The notes beneath the pieces were generated by a model. The model was not told where the DNA came from, did not search any database, and saw nothing but the letters and a program-made list of their open reading frames with translations. Positions 26,483 to 39,354 of a stretch of DNA of 64,000 bases are shown one piece after another; position 1 is the stretch's first letter, and each line of letters opens with the position of its first letter. Made by a program: the position numbers and the translations under genes. The DNA comes from Xiphophorus maculatus (taxonomy: Eukaryota; Chordata; Actinopteri; Cyprinodontiformes; Poeciliidae): positions 1,508,802-1,572,801 of the forward strand of contig NC_036445.1 of NCBI RefSeq assembly GCF_002775205.1, read 5' to 3'.

Positions 26483-26691
26483 GGGCGTACCGTGGTGGCG
26501 TAGCGGTTAGCTCGACCCGTATTTGGAGGCCTTGAGTCCTCGATGCGGCCGTTGCGGGTTCGACTCCCGGACCCGACGACATTTGTCGCATGTCTTCCCC
26601 CCTCTCCTTCCCCGTTACCTGTCAGCCTACTGTCATATAAGAGACTCTAGAGCCCACAAAAGACCCCTGGAGGGGTAAAATATATATATAT
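26483..26691 (+). mobile_element. tRNA-derived SINE with 15-bp target site duplication
   Basis: The head looks like a tRNA promoter region: GGCGTAGCGGTTAGCTCGAC (A-box region) and GGGTTCGACTCCC (B box). A tRNA-unrelated body (TGTCTTCCCCCCTCTCC...) and a TA-repeat tail follow. ATATTACACCCTTGT flanks both sides (26468-26482 and 26692-26706) without mismatch, so the insertion looks fairly young. It is not a tRNA gene: no cloverleaf 3' half follows the B box. Confidence 0.92.
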
Positions 26692-27256
26692 ATATTACAC
26701 CCTTGTTTGACTTGTATCCTAATTTATTTGTTTTTAAATCTTGTTAAATTTGAGGGGAACCTTTGTCCTGGTCTTGTGGTGAATTGCAGAGCATCACTTC
26801 CTTAAATCTGTTATATTTTTTGTTTTCCTTTCAGACTGACATTAACTCTGCAGGTGAATAATCAAGCCAGGGTTTGTCCTCATCAGTGGACAAATCTTTT
26901 ATAGTTTTAAAACTTTTTCTATGTGCTTTTACTTCTATGTTCAATCCAGAGGTGGAACCAATTAAATTTTAGACATAAAAGTTGACAAATAACAACAGCT
27001 AAGACAGAAAAAAGTGTACTTCATATATTCTTATCGAGGAAAGTCAGAGATGAAAGAAGATCTTATCCAGAGATTTTAGAAAAAGAAAGGTAGATTGACA
27101 GATAGATAAATGCTGTAGCTGCACAGAGGAGGATAGAGAGAAGTCAAAGTCACATATATGAACCAGAACACCTGAGTGTGTGTGGGTGAAACCTCAAAGC
27201 TGTTTACTTCCTCTAGTTGGAACTGTTTCCTTGGTAAAAAACCATGTGACACATAT

Positions 27257-27287
27257 AAGACGTTAAAAATGAAACTTTTAACGTCTT
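27257..27287. repeat. Short perfect hairpin
   Basis: Arms of 12 bp (AAGACGTTAAAA / TTTTAACGTCTT) around a 7-nt loop. No gene context explains it. Confidence 0.5.
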
Positions 27288-28368
27288 TTCATCAAATAAA
27301 CCATGAACTTTGCCCTTAGGTTTCAAATTAAAAGATCTTTTTTGTGTTTGAGGTCTGAGTCTGTGAGAATCTCTGCCGCGTTGGGGGCCTGTGTGCGTCA
27401 CTCGCTGTGAAGTGGTCTTTCCTACTGCACAGCTGATGTTTTATCACTTCCACTGCATCTGAATGCGAGGGTGAGTGTTTTCTGAGGGAAAATGCCCCTC
27501 AGATGGAAAAAGTTTTACTACGAGTTTTTAGAGGGTGATGATTATGTTAATAGTTGTGAGTGTGGAAAATAGTCAAATGAAGTTCTTTAGAAGATCAGAG
27601 GATGAGTAGTTTGTTCCTGTGTCACGTTCTCAATATATTCTGACTCTTTTTGCCCCAAACCAGCCTTATCTGCTACAGTGAGCTCCGTTTTAACCATATG
27701 GAGAGTAGATGGTTAAAACCAGGAGAAATGCAGTCCTGGCTGTGGCTTTAATAACTGATGTGAATAAGTGACAGCATTTTGCATATGTAGATGATGCTAA
27801 GTGATGTTCCACTGAGTTTACTGGCAGAGGAGGCTGATATTATTTCTGCTCTGCTGAGAGAATGAACCTTTTTTTTTTGTCAGCACTTTGCTTTGCTTTG
27901 CTTTCCTTTGCTTGGCGGTGAAGATTATTGCAACATAAGCAAATTATCTTCTTGCTATTTACTGAGATATAATCCTGCATAATGTTTTATCAATCTCACA
28001 AAAGGGGATTTTCTTTTATTCTTTTTTTTCTTTTTCTTATGTACTTTACATGCAAACAGGGGTTGCACTTATTAAAAAGAATAAAAGATAAAAAGTCAGC
28101 GCTGAGGTAAACGTGCGCACATCCTGCACACTTACAGTAAAAAGGCCAGCCTTCTCTGCACAGGCTACAGAGCGCAAGATGTGAATGGAAATGTATAATG
28201 TTCGATAATGTTTTGTTCAAGCTTATTTCCATACACTGGCAGATGTGTTAGCAAAAATGAAATACTGACAAAGATCAACTTTGCTGCGCTTGTTTTTTTG
28301 AAAATGACAAAATATTCCATTTGTCTCTCTGCAGTAGTAAGACTGAAAGTGCCTACATCTGTCAGCTT

Positions 28369-28390
28369 GTCTGTGTGTGTGTGTGTGTAC
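28369..28390. repeat. (TG)n microsatellite
   Basis: A TG dinucleotide tract followed by TACACAGAG. Nothing else is notable. Confidence 0.85.
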
Positions 28391-28689
28391 ACAGAGCCTT
28401 GAAGAGAAACAGTGTGAATGAAGGCAGGAAACCCAAATAAACCTTAACACAGCGATAGTGTGATAGATAGGTAGATAAAATATTATTAAGAAGAACACAA
28501 GAGATTAAGCTCTAAACTACAGTGTTTTAATCCATGGATTTACTTTAAAAGTCCAGAAAAACTAATTGTAATTCAACTTTAGAAATTACTTTAACCTTTT
28601 TATCTACAGAAGCATTATTTAAAAAATGTTGAGGAGCTTAGCATTAAAACTTTGTTATAGGTCCAACAAGCCTGATGTTTGTAGAAAAC

Positions 28690-29180
28690 AACATTATCTA
28701 CAGCAGCTTGTAAAAATATTTTACCCCTTTAAATTTTCACATTTTGTCAGGTAAGACAATCCAAAATAATAGCTTTTCTTGTAATACACCAGCACAGAAC
28801 TGTGCATATTTTGAAGTTAAAGGATGAGAATGCACATTATTTTACAAATAAAGTTAGAAAAGTGCGAGCTGCATTTATGTTTAGCCCACTGAATTTTTAC
28901 CCAGTCTTTTTTGCAAAATAGCTCAAAGTACGCAGACAGTATGTTACAGGTTTTGCCACAAACTATCATTTGGATTTAGGTCTGGACTTTGACTGCCCCA
29001 CTCCAACAAGTAGATATGCTTTGATCTAAACCACTAAGATGTTTTAGGTTTCTTTCAGCTCCTAACAAGGTTTTCTTCCTGCATTGCCCAGTTTTTAGCT
29101 CCGTACATTTGCTCATGGATGCCGGCCATCTTTTATTTTCCTGCTCAAAAGCACACAGAGCGTAATGCAAAGACTGTAGA
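28690..29180 (-). mobile_element. Tc1-like transposon relic
   Basis: GGATTTAGGTCTGGACTTTG followed by ACTGCCCCACTCCAACA is the reverse complement of the SPDLNP-type block also seen, in forward orientation, at 43160-43185. The left end resembles the terminal repeat (TTGTAAAAATATTTTACCCC). Confidence 0.7.
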
Positions 29181-30173
29181 GCCATTTGCTAGTTAACAGT
29201 TTCAGAAAATGCAAACCAGTGCACTCTCACACTGAAAAAGCCTGACTTTAACCAAAAAAAGGTGTATCCCTGACACTGTGAGACAAACATGCATCTCATT
29301 TGGGACTCCAAACTTCCTCTATAAGATATATCCAGTATTTTCTCTTTAGAGCAAAAGAAGCCCTATGAGTAGAAGAAAATATGTCTGTCAAAGCTTAAGA
29401 CTTTGACAAGTACATGTGGCAGCAGTGATGGACTTTCATACCATTTGGAAAATGCAAGATTTTTTGGAAATTATAAACTAAATAAATGGATTCAAATCAA
29501 ATTCACATCATTCAAACACAAGCAAAGTTCACATTAGCTGCAAAAATATCTCTGTTAATGATCACAGACTGTTAAAAACCCACAGGAAGCAAAGCGTGGT
29601 ACCATGGTGCTCACTGCAAACATGAATGAATCCACTCACACGTTGGAATAAAAATAAAAAATCTGAAAAAATGTATTACTGGTCAAAACTCCTGCAAATC
29701 CAGCTTTATAGGGCAGAGAAAATAATTCTTGACCAAAAAAACTACCTTTGCATCTGCTGAAAACATTTCCACTTGCAATTTAACTTTTTGATGTGAAGAT
29801 CTGATAAACACCGAACAGAAATTTGCGTGTAAAGCTCTTCTGCATTCTGCCAGTGAAGTTAGGAGAGTATTCAGACTCTGGACCCTCGTTGCACCCAGAG
29901 AAAGATTGTTGCACTGCATTCATTCCCCAAAAGAGACGTGGCAAGATGAAAAAGTAAGTGCTTAAAGTGTAGCATTTTTGTTTTTAAAATAATTTTATCA
30001 ACAAACAAGCAACAGCAAAAAACTACTTTCAGACTGGGACGTTTGGTTTGCTAATACACACTCACACTCACACATCTTGCACACCTGCATCACTTGTAAC
30101 AGGATTAATAGGTATTAATCCTACAGAGACCTGCAGAAATAGAGGATGATTTATACATGCAGAGTGCTGCCTA

Positions 30174-30640
30174 CTATAGTACCTTGCAAAAGGATTTGAT
30201 TATTTCCCCATTTTGTCATGCTATAGCGATAAACTTGTAAAACTGCACTTGTATTCGGTACACCACCGCCCCCACTGCCTTGTTGAACCACTGTTTGTTA
30301 CAGTTGCAGCAAATCTTTGGGGTATGTCTCTACCAGCCTTGCAAGTCTTGAAATCTTTGCCCTCTCTTTTTTGAAAAATAGCTCAAGCTTAATCACATTG
30401 GACAGCTAATGTGCCCCCTGCATGATGCTGCCATAACCGTGTTTTACAAGGGTATGCTTGGTCCAGGGAGATGTGCAGTGCTAGTTTTCCTCCACTATGT
30501 GGCGTTTTGTCCATGAGACAAAAGGATTAATTTTGGTCTCATCTGACCAGAGCACCTTCTTTTGATTATAAATAACATTTTTGCTACTTTTCCATAAGTA
30601 TTAGAACTGCTGAGTGCATGACTAATCATTGTCCTACAGC
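30174..30640 (-). mobile_element. Tc1-like transposon relic with recognisable terminal repeat
   Basis: It starts TAGTACCTTGCAAAAGGATT, close to the ACAGTGCCTTGCAAAAG-type end of a fish Tc1-like family. The interior has CATGATGCTGCCATAACCGT and TTTTGGTCTCATCTGACCAG, reverse-complement transposase blocks. The 3' half is lost. Confidence 0.75.
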
Positions 30641-32064
30641 TCTCTGCCAAAAATTTATATCTAAGAATAGAAATTTATATGTCTCAATATAGAGAGTTAG
30701 ATATAAATCTATATGTACATAGACTTAGATATATCCAAATTCAGAATCTTTCTGGTCAACATCAATTTCCAGTTTTCTTTCATATCTGACCAAGTGATTT
30801 TTATTTTATTTTCTGAGGTCTTTAACTCAGAAAAGGCATAAAATGTGCCTTAATAGACATTGGTTAGAAACTATAGAACTATAGAAAACGAACCAATTAG
30901 AAGATTGTAATTTGACATTTGTTGGGTGGGTGTTTCCAAGACGTTGTATCTGTGAGGAAATTCTCAAGAAATGTACAAACCTCCATGATAAATTCAGCCT
31001 TAAATTTTAATACTAACAAACAAAAACCCTCAAGAGACAGAGGTGTGACTAAGATCTTTATTCTTGTTTTCTGTTTTGTTTTCTTTCTTTTTATTTTCTT
31101 TCATTCTTCTTTTTAAAGGTGACGATGAAAAGATGAATAATTTGAATTTTCAGTGAATTTATTACTTCAACCCTTTTGAAATTAGACCATTTATCATAAA
31201 AGGAACTCATAGCACTGTATTAGACTGTAATTTCAGAGGCTTCCTAGAACTGTGACCAACACTCTAAGAGACTTCCTGTTTTCTGGGCTGGGGTTTCCCA
31301 TGTGGCCTTTTGCACACTGACCAGGTTCCTTCACCTTGAAATTTTAATTATTCCATTTCTTTATCAGCCTGAGTTAGCCGAGCTCTGTACGTCTGTATGA
31401 CTCTGTACGAGTAGAAAAAAGAACAACTCGAGAGTCCAAGCCACATGCAACCCTGTACAGAATGAAGTATATTGAAAATAGTCTCATTGGATTACAAAAA
31501 TAAACATTACAATTTAAAATGTAAACAAAAGAGCCATAAATCCTACAGATCTGTTTGGTTTAACCTGCCTCTAATCAAATACATTCAGCAGCCAGTTTAG
31601 TTCATCACATTAGTCAATTTTTTTCTGGTATACCTCCTAAATAATAGGTGTTAATTTATTAATATTCCATGTAAATGGAAAGAGGCCTTCACCTAATGTA
31701 GTCAAAATTTTAAAAGAACTGTAAACCATTTACACATAAAAGAAACAGCATCCTTGATGTTGAATTATAAACATCATGGTTGTAATTTGAGCCAAGATGT
31801 TTTTGCTATTATATGATTTTATGCAAACACAAGCAGGAAGCCCTAAATATGATGCAAATCTATTTTAAATGTCAGCTTTTGATATGTTTAGCCTAAAGAA
31901 ATACTAATAATAAGAAAGTCACAAATTTTACCACAAAAGAGAATGTCTAAAATATATGATAAAACAGAAACATGCATTCAGAGAGTGGTATGTGCTTTGC
32001 TGTTTTACAAAGAAGGAAATGAGCAAAAGTTTCAGTTTTAAGATGTGAAAAACTGCTAGAGACA

Positions 32065-32084
32065 CCCCCCCCCCCCCCCCCCCC
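32065..32084. repeat. Poly-C run of 20
   Basis: An uninterrupted C tract on the plus strand (G tract on minus). Such runs are prone to length error in assemblies. Confidence 0.9.
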
Positions 32085-32239
32085 AAGACCTGCAGCTGCA
32101 GCTGAAGTTCTCAAGCAGCCGACATTTTGATTATGATCTCTAACGAGTCTCTTCAAGAAAACTGATTGTTTCTGTTCTTAATTTGGTGATTTATCTTGGA
32201 AATCCTATGTTGCTGTGCTTAGTTGGATATGTTTTAGTG

Positions 32240-32800
32240 CGACAAAGGTGGGTAGAGTAGCCAGAAATTTTATTCAATTAAGAGTAGCACTACTTCAGTA
32301 TATTGTTATTCAAGTAAAAAATTACTTAAGTAAGAGTAAGGAGTATTTGAAGGCGATGCAAGTTCTGAGTAACTGATCTGAACATTAATCATTTAAAATT
32401 TAAATATCACATCATCAAATGTACCAAAATATAAGGTTATGTGGAAATTTTGACACAAAATGAAAATAATTTATTTTGAAAAATTGCAAAGCAAATCAGG
32501 GAAATAATTTTTTTTTACAAATATATTTCTTTCAATATAAAATTTATGAACATTTTTTACAAAAACTGCAGGTCTGTGTGGTGAATTTGTGTTTGAAACA
32601 AACTAGTTCTTCATTCAGTGAAATTTCTCACAGAGTCTTCAGACATTTTACTCAACTAAGAGTAGCGATACTCCATAATAAAATTACTCAAGTAAAAATA
32701 ATAAGTACGGCTTAATAAAACTACTTCTAAAAGTTGTTTTTTTTCCAAGAAGTTACTCTAGCAAATGAGCAAATGCAACTACTTGCTACCAAACTATGTA
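32240..32800. repeat. Interspersed repeat, 'GGTGGGTAGAGTAGCC' family
   Basis: GGTGGGTAGAGTAGCCAGAA opens a segment in which an ATTTTA-TTCAATTAAGAGTAGC unit recurs in diverged form near 32645 (TTTTACTCAACTAAGAGTAG). I recognise this as a common teleost repeat, probably a non-autonomous DNA transposon. Class and ends are unresolved. Confidence 0.5.
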
Positions 32801-34082
32801 ATTAAAATGTAAAAAATGAATTAGCAGGATTCTTAGTCTGATATTTATTCAACTAACAAATGTGAACAAGAAAAACCCAACAGAGTAATGGAAAATTGTA
32901 AAACAAATTGCAAAATTTCAAAAGTAAATTGAAACAGCTAGTTCTGTTGTGAATTTAGATCAGTAGTGACATCACAAGAGGCACAAGAAATAAGCTGGCA
33001 TTAGTAAACTTTACAGTGGACAAAAGTCCAGTGGACAATGGACTTTTTGGTAAAATGACAGATCTGTAAGAAGTTGCTACATGGAAGCAAGTAGTAATTA
33101 ATTCCTGGTCAACTGGAAGAAATATTCACAGCTGAGATAGTAAAACAGATCAAATGGGTAATTTGGCAAGTCACAGTCATCATAATTCTTAACCAAATTT
33201 TAGGTTTGATATTTAGAGTTTGGCCACTATTTTGGTAAAGCAAATTAATTGTCAATTACTTTCTACAATTACAGTATTTAAATAATATTGCAATCTGTCT
33301 TGCTCACATGTAAATAGAAAAAATAGGAAAATATGATGAACTTGAGAGAAGAAAAGTTTGCAGTGAAAGAGGGGAACACTAAGCGTCAACCAAATGAAAA
33401 CACAAGACCCTTTATTTATCTGAATAACGTAGAACACAAACCCACAGGTGGAAATTTCAGTATCCTTTCTTTCGCTGTCTGACAAAGAGTGGGCTGATGT
33501 GGTTTGATCTTCAGACCATATGTTTACATTGTGTTTTAATGTGGGTGGTTCAGATGAGTAGACCATGTAGAATATCTTAGTGAGGCATTGTGTTTGAAAC
33601 ACTTGTTCCATTTGGCTCCTTTTTTTTCTTTTTAACCTGCTCATGTGAAAGCTTCTGCAGACCCCTAATGATAAATTGATTATCATGAGTACTTATGTCA
33701 CAACTTGTCCTTAATGCACAACATACAAATAGAATTTAATCATTTACTAAATTGGAGTTTGTTTTAATTTGTCAGATTTCTTTCTTTGATGCTTTACTTA
33801 ATTAATTATGTTAATGTTGAGAAAATCATTAAAACTAACATTTTGCCATAAAAAAAACCCACAAAATATATCTGGATTAAACTTGCATTTTTATTCACCT
33901 TGTTTGAACCAGGCAGGCAGCTTACTGACCTTGTTTTGGTTATCAAGTCTGTCACTCATTTCAAATAGCTCCCTCTACTGGCAGCAAACCAATTTTTTTT
34001 TAAATGCGCAAGGATTTTTTTTCTCTTGCGCCGCTTAAACAATAGTACGGTAGAGCTGCGCTGCATTGTGGGACATAAAATA

Positions 34083-34093
34083 AAGATGGCAGC
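34083..34093 (+). promoter_or_regulatory. YY1-type site at mrpl51 first exon
   Basis: AAGATGGCAGC matches the YY1 pattern often found just downstream of TATA-less housekeeping starts. It lies within the presumed noncoding first exon (about 34060-34221), whose donor is AACAG|GTACAAG. Confidence 0.45.
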
Positions 34094-34405
34094 GGGCTTA
34101 GAGAGCATGTCGAAGCGACGATAACATATATTTTTGTCATTATATCTTCGACAATAAGTATTTCCTGCTGTTGCAAAGTGAGAATCATCTGATGCAGGTT
34201 TGCTACTGAGCACGGAAACAGGTACAAGTCTCAACGTCGACCTTTACGCAACGTGTTAGCCGAAGCTAATGCTAAAGCTAAGGGTCAACGTAGATACAAA
34301 CAAAGAGGCTAAGAAAGCTCAGTCTGAGGACAGACCGTCACTAGGTTTGCACTCTGTACGAGTTTTAATCTAACCGTGTGATTTATCTTTGTCAGAAGAC
34401 TGAAG

Positions 34406-36615
34406 ATGTTTGCTCTCGGAGGTTTGTTGAGAGTTGGATCGACCTTCTTTCAGTCTGCGGGATCTCTGCTGCTCCCAGTCAGGACCATTTCTACAGGTCA
34501 GGACGGCTCCAGTAAACCCACCGTATCCATTACCAGTTTGATTTTAGAGCCCGTACCGCTGCCTACAAATGTATTAAATGCATTCAGTCATAAACTAAAT
34601 CTTAAGATTAGAATTTGAAGATATAATCATCACCAATCATTAGTTTTTTCAGTCGCACTATCTTGTGTTTTAGAATCCTTTCTTGCATCAAATTGTGTCA
34701 TCCTGTCCTGCATACTGATTGTTTTAAGAGATTTAATTGAAATTGGTATCTTCTAAGAGTCTCCCTTTATGCACCAGGACAGTAGTCGCCATTTTTTGAA
34801 GCGCTCCACCAGAGCAGAGCTTAGTAAAAATGGCAACAAGATGAAGGGGTGGAACAATGGAGTGACTTTTATCTAAGTTAAATATTAAAGCAGACAAAAG
34901 TTCTGCATAAACCACAAATTAGGACAGTAGAAAATCGGTGCAGAGGTATTATTTCTCAGATAAATGCTCCTTCTGATTGATAATCAATTAATTTCATAGC
35001 TTGATAGAGCAACAACACATAAGGGGTAACTATGCTGTCAGATGATAATGCATGACCGAAAAACTCATTGTTTACCAATGTCATGTTTATATATCAGGCC
35101 AGATCAGGTATTAGAACCCATAAATAGGAAACTGTAACTTTTGGTTCTTTTTATAAATTTGACATATTTGTTTATACAAAAACATTCAAAATTCTTGACT
35201 GTTTTGTTTCTCATATATAAAACCGTATAAAATATAAAATCTACCATAAATTTAGCAAAACTGAGCCTGAAGTGATGCCAAGAAATAATAAATCTGTGTG
35301 TTTGCATTTCATATTAATATTATTAACATTTAATATTAATATATATTCAGTTAGCTGTTGGGAGTTTTGCTTATTAGCATTTCTGGTGTTACAACTATCA
35401 CATTCTGTTTACCAATCTCACAATCCTTCACATTTTCTCCAATCATTTTGACGCTATTTGGTTTCTTAAAATAATATTGCATCCTCAAAAACATTAAACA
35501 TGTTTATTTAACAAACTTTATAAACTTTCATTATTTATGCTTGTCTAATTAACCTCGAAGACATTAGGGGTATAAATGCAATATAAAGCTGTTATTCTAT
35601 CAGCTTTTGCTGCTGTAAACGTAATCCTTGTGGGAAACTCGGTGCTGAATGCAGTAATCTGTTCTTCAGGGACTTGCTGCCAGATCAGGATGCATCCCAT
35701 CCCTCAGCCTAAACAAGTGGACAGGTGGAACGAGAAGAGGAGCATGTTTGGAGTTTATGACAACATCGGCATCTTAGGTAAGGGATTAGAATAATATCTA
35801 TATATATGTGTGTATGTAAAACTTTATTTGAAGGGATGTGCATAAGACTGACATGACACTGTAATAAACATGACCTAACATCTGACATGAACATGAAGGA
35901 GTCTTCATGAATGTCTGACTGTTGTCATGAGGTGTTATTCGGTAAATAAAGACACTTTTAATACAAAGTTGATACTTTAAATTGACTTTTTATGCAAGTT
36001 TTAATGTAATCTTACATTTAAAGTGTCATTATTTACCAAATATTGCAAAGTTGACACTTTAAATGGACTTTTAATTCAAGTTTTCAATAAAAGTAAACAA
36101 TGTTTTTACCGAAAGACACTTTATGACGACAGTCATAAACATTCATGAAGTCTTCTCCATGTTCATGACAGTGTTATATCAGTCTAGTGCACACCCCTTT
36201 AAACAAAGTGTCAGCCAAACATCACTGTTAGAGAAAATGAAAACAGACAGATGTAAAATAAGCAATTTTCTGGTGGTGTAAGCAGTATATCTATAGATAT
36301 ATATATATATCTTGATATATATATATATATCTATATATGATAGAATTTGTTTTTCAATGTAATTCCTCTGTCTTATATATAATTAGTGCAGTAATCTCGT
36401 TTTACTTTTTTTGGCTAGGGGACTTCAAAGCCCATCCTAAAGACCTCATTACGGCCCCCTGCTGGCTGAAAGGTTTCAGAGGTAATGAGCTGCAGCGCTT
36501 GAGTAGGAAAAAGAAGATGGTGGGAGACAGGATGACGACTCTGGACAAACACAACTTGGAGAAGAGGATCAGATTCCTCTACAGACGCTTCAACCGCACC
36601 GGAAAGCATCGCTAA
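34406..36615 (+). CDS. mrpl51: Mitochondrial large ribosomal subunit protein L51 (bL35-like naming mL51), 3 coding exons
   Basis: Coding exons 34406-34496, 35670-35777 and 36419-36615; 396 nt, 131 aa (human 128). A noncoding exon ends at 34221 and the start exon begins at 34396. The N-terminus ([16 protein letters not shown]..., Arg and Ser/Thr, no acids) looks like a mitochondrial import sequence. [20 protein letters not shown] and [15 protein letters not shown] are nearly identical to human MRPL51, and the basic C-terminus ends FNRTGKHR. The protein is a structural component of the mitochondrial 39S subunit. A likely poly(A) signal ATTAAA is at 36787-36792. A MITE (35828-36212) sits in the last intron. 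Housekeeping expression is expected. Confidence 0.97.
35828..36212. mobile_element. Fold-back MITE in mrpl51 intron
   Basis: The left arm (ACTTTATTTGAAGGGATGTG...CTTCATGAATGTCTGACTG) is the approximate reverse complement of the right arm (GACAGTCATAAACATTCATG...CACACCCCTTTAAACAAAGT). That makes imperfect inverted arms of more than 100 bp. A diverged relative lies at 8650-8876. No coding capacity is visible; the superfamily is not assigned. Confidence 0.7.
36288..36342. repeat. (TA)n-rich microsatellite
   Basis: Interrupted TA tract just upstream of the last mrpl51 exon (acceptor at 36418). Confidence 0.85.
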
Positions 36616-36799
36616 CGCTGCAACAAGCCTCACTCAACAAGGACTGTCAGTGAATTCATCATATCACTGTGTTATGCTGATCTAATTAGAAAATAACTTG
36701 CAGCCATTGTGTACGTTTAGTTTTTGGACCTAATGAAGATTGTTCAAAAGCCTGGAAGTACACCGAAAGTACATCATAACATGATCATTAAAATGGGTT

Positions 36800-38480
36800 T
36801 TTACACTTGCATTCATTTTAAACCTGATTTATTTTTTCCTGCTTAGGCCGGTGGGATTAGACCAAAGGCTCAGTGGTCCAGATGGACATACACCATCAGA
36901 CAAAAAGACACATGTGCCTGTCATTCTGAAACTATATATTCCCTCTTAAATCGCTTATTAAGGTTTTAAATAATTAGGTCAGTTTTAAAGAAAATGAATT
37001 GCAATTAAAGGTAAAACTGTGTGTACCTACATTAAAAATAACACCGGGTTTATATTCCTCTAACTGTTTCTGTTTCTATTTGTGACTTCAGTGATAATAC
37101 TGACCATTCTGCTCCAAATCAAAGCATGAAAAAAAATGGCTGCATTTTTTCTGACTCTATAGAAAGTGATAAAATTAGGCTGCTCAAAGACTGACGGTGT
37201 CAGCATTTTTCTTAAACAGACACAGTAATTGTATAGAATATTAAATACTTGAACTAATGGGGCCACTGCATAATTCCTGTTGGCCTGAAGTCAAGATCCT
37301 GTAACTTTACAGGTGATTTGGAGCCATTCACTTGTTGAAACTATTTGTTATGAGGAAACTTGTTCTCTTCAAGTGTCTGGATGTTCTCACTGATCTTTAA
37401 TCTGTCATATTGGTAGATTGACTCAATAATCTGAGAAACATCCCCATAGCGTGATGCATCAGCAGCCATGCTTCACAGTGTAATCTTTGGTTACATGTTG
37501 TCTCTAGAGAAAAGGACAGAGAAAATAATAATTTATCATTTGTCGATCCATGTTTGATGATGTTGACCTTTTTTGATCAGCCTGGAAACATGACCTGTTT
37601 CTAAAAGATGTTCTCGCTACATTTCCTGGCATTTAGCTAATAGAAATAGTTTTGGTAATTCTAACTAAGTCAAAGCAAGAAAAGTTTGGTCTGATTTAAA
37701 TTCAGACTGTCAGGAAAAAAATGTATTTGTCTAAATATTTGGTTTTACGTGTACATCGCACATCAGTGAGATTCTGTCTGCTCTGACATAAGCAGGACAT
37801 CCCTACACTCTCATCATTGCTTAGTCTGCATATATTTAAATAAATTCTAGTTAAAATTCATTCATAGTGTCTTCACTTCTATCTGGGAACAAAGAAATCA
37901 CAATAAGCTTCCAAAAACCATTTCAGTTTTCAGCCAAAATCTGATTCATGTTTATATCCCTGATTGTTTGCACTTGATGTTCAGACATTAAAATACAAAT
38001 ATATAAATTTGGCGCAAAATAAAAAAGGCATATTTACCGTACATGCATGCATGCACACAAGAAGCTTGATTGATCTGTTATATGATCTTTGCAGTTGATG
38101 TGAGATAGTTCTCCCTTGCATAAGAAATCTGACTTCAATGGAGCAAATTTGGGTAAATGAATGAATGAATTAAAATCAATGTTAAAATAATTCATTTCTT
38201 AACATAAAATTAACGAACAGAAGCTGTTTTATTAAAGGAACATCAACAAAAGTTTGAATTATCCTTTCATGTAAAGTTCATGTTTCTAAACTGCATTGAC
38301 CCTTCATTCTTTCAATCCTGCATTTGCTTTAGGACCTCAGTTGTCCACGGCTCATTTAATTGTTACTTTTGTTGAATAAGTGGGTCTGTCGGAAGTGCAC
38401 ACGGTGCGGATTTAAACAGGCTGGACTTGAGTCAAACAGAGGTAGTTGCGAAGGGAAATGTGATACAGTAGTCGGTGGGT
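36800..38480. other. Intergenic interval mrpl51-vamp1
   Basis: No exon was recognised. It contains a Tc1-like relic (37260-37560) and otherwise AT-rich unique sequence. GC content rises sharply from about 38480 into the vamp1 promoter. Confidence 0.6.
37260..37560 (-). mobile_element. Tc1-like transposon relic
   Basis: GAAACATCCCCATAGCGTGA followed by TGCATCAGCAGCCATGCTTCACAG is a decayed reverse-complement copy of the transposase block. Ends are approximate. Confidence 0.5.
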
Positions 38481-39170
38481 AATTGGGAGAATCCCCGGCC
38501 AGGGAGAGGAAAACAGTCGACTCGACACTCCGGTTGTCCACTATACCGCAGTCTGGTCCCGCCGCCCCATCCAACACGGAGAGCTGCAGCACTGCAAAGC
38601 CTGAGAGGAGGGAACGGGAGAGGAGCGAAGGGGAGGGGAGGGGTGCCGCACTGTCGTTGGGAGTCCAAGTGAGGAGACGCATTATTGCAGCTGAAACACT
38701 TTGCACGAACCAAAGTGCCGCACTTCCCCCCAAGACGCGCAGAGAGAAAAAAAAAGAGGAGGAGGAGGAGGAGACGGGAGTCAACGAGAAACAGCTGGTT
38801 TCTCATCACTGCACTTTTCTTTCTCCCGATCTTGACATTTGTTTGTAGCTCTCAGAAGAGGAAACTACCCAACCTGCCAGCCAATCAGCGCTGCGTCCTC
38901 GATCAGCATCCAGGAGCAGCTCCAAACGCTCAGCGTCACTTGGAAGAGCCGGACGCAGCAGCCCCGCTGGGACCCGAACATCCATGGATTCATCTCTTGG
39001 CTGGATTATAATTTAGAAGCGCTCCTCTCTTCTTCAACTCGCGTTGCTCCCCATCTTTCTCCCCCAGCCACGCTGTGAGTTATTGCCCGACCTGAATACG
39101 TGGCTCGGTATTGCGGTACTTTTGCTGACGGCTTGCAGTATAAATGCATCGCTAGAAGATCCCCACTGCG
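38480..39170 (+). promoter_or_regulatory. vamp1 promoter region with TATA box
   Basis: A GC-rich block (38480-38960) contains a (GAG)n tract near 38757. TATAAAT at 39139-39145 would place a start near 39170 and give a 5' UTR of about 185 nt. Open frames in the GC-rich block have no homology I recognise and would lie upstream of that start. Confidence 0.5.
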
Positions 39171-39354
39171 CCAAGAAGACTCCCCGCCCTTTTCTGAAGC
39201 TACTTGAACCTCTTTACTAATTAAAACCTCAGATTTTTTTTCTCTGGATAAGTGCCTTCACTTCTTTTCAGAGATTTTTATTATTATTATTACTTTGGTA
39301 TCCTCCTTCTTCTCCCTCACTTCCACCGCTGAGTCAGTTCAAACAGCTGCATAG

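Larger units (their letters stand above)
24140..34060. other. Gene-poor interval between lag3 and mrpl51
   Basis: About 10 kb in which I find no convincing exon on either strand. All open frames are short and lack family motifs or splice partners. It contains a SINE (26483-26691), two Tc1-like relics, a possible MITE, simple repeats and much AT-rich unique sequence. Mammals carry TNFRSF1A, SCNN1A, LTBR and CD27 beside PLEKHG6 and TAPBPL; no trace of them was recognised here. Confidence 0.6.

Noticed and set aside
26483-26560. A functional tRNA gene
   Set aside because: Only A- and B-box-like parts are present, followed by a SINE body and flanked by a target duplication.
38483-39078. Protein-coding frames in the GC-rich vamp1 upstream region
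   Set aside because: Overlapping frames without family motifs or splice partners, probably upstream of the transcription start.
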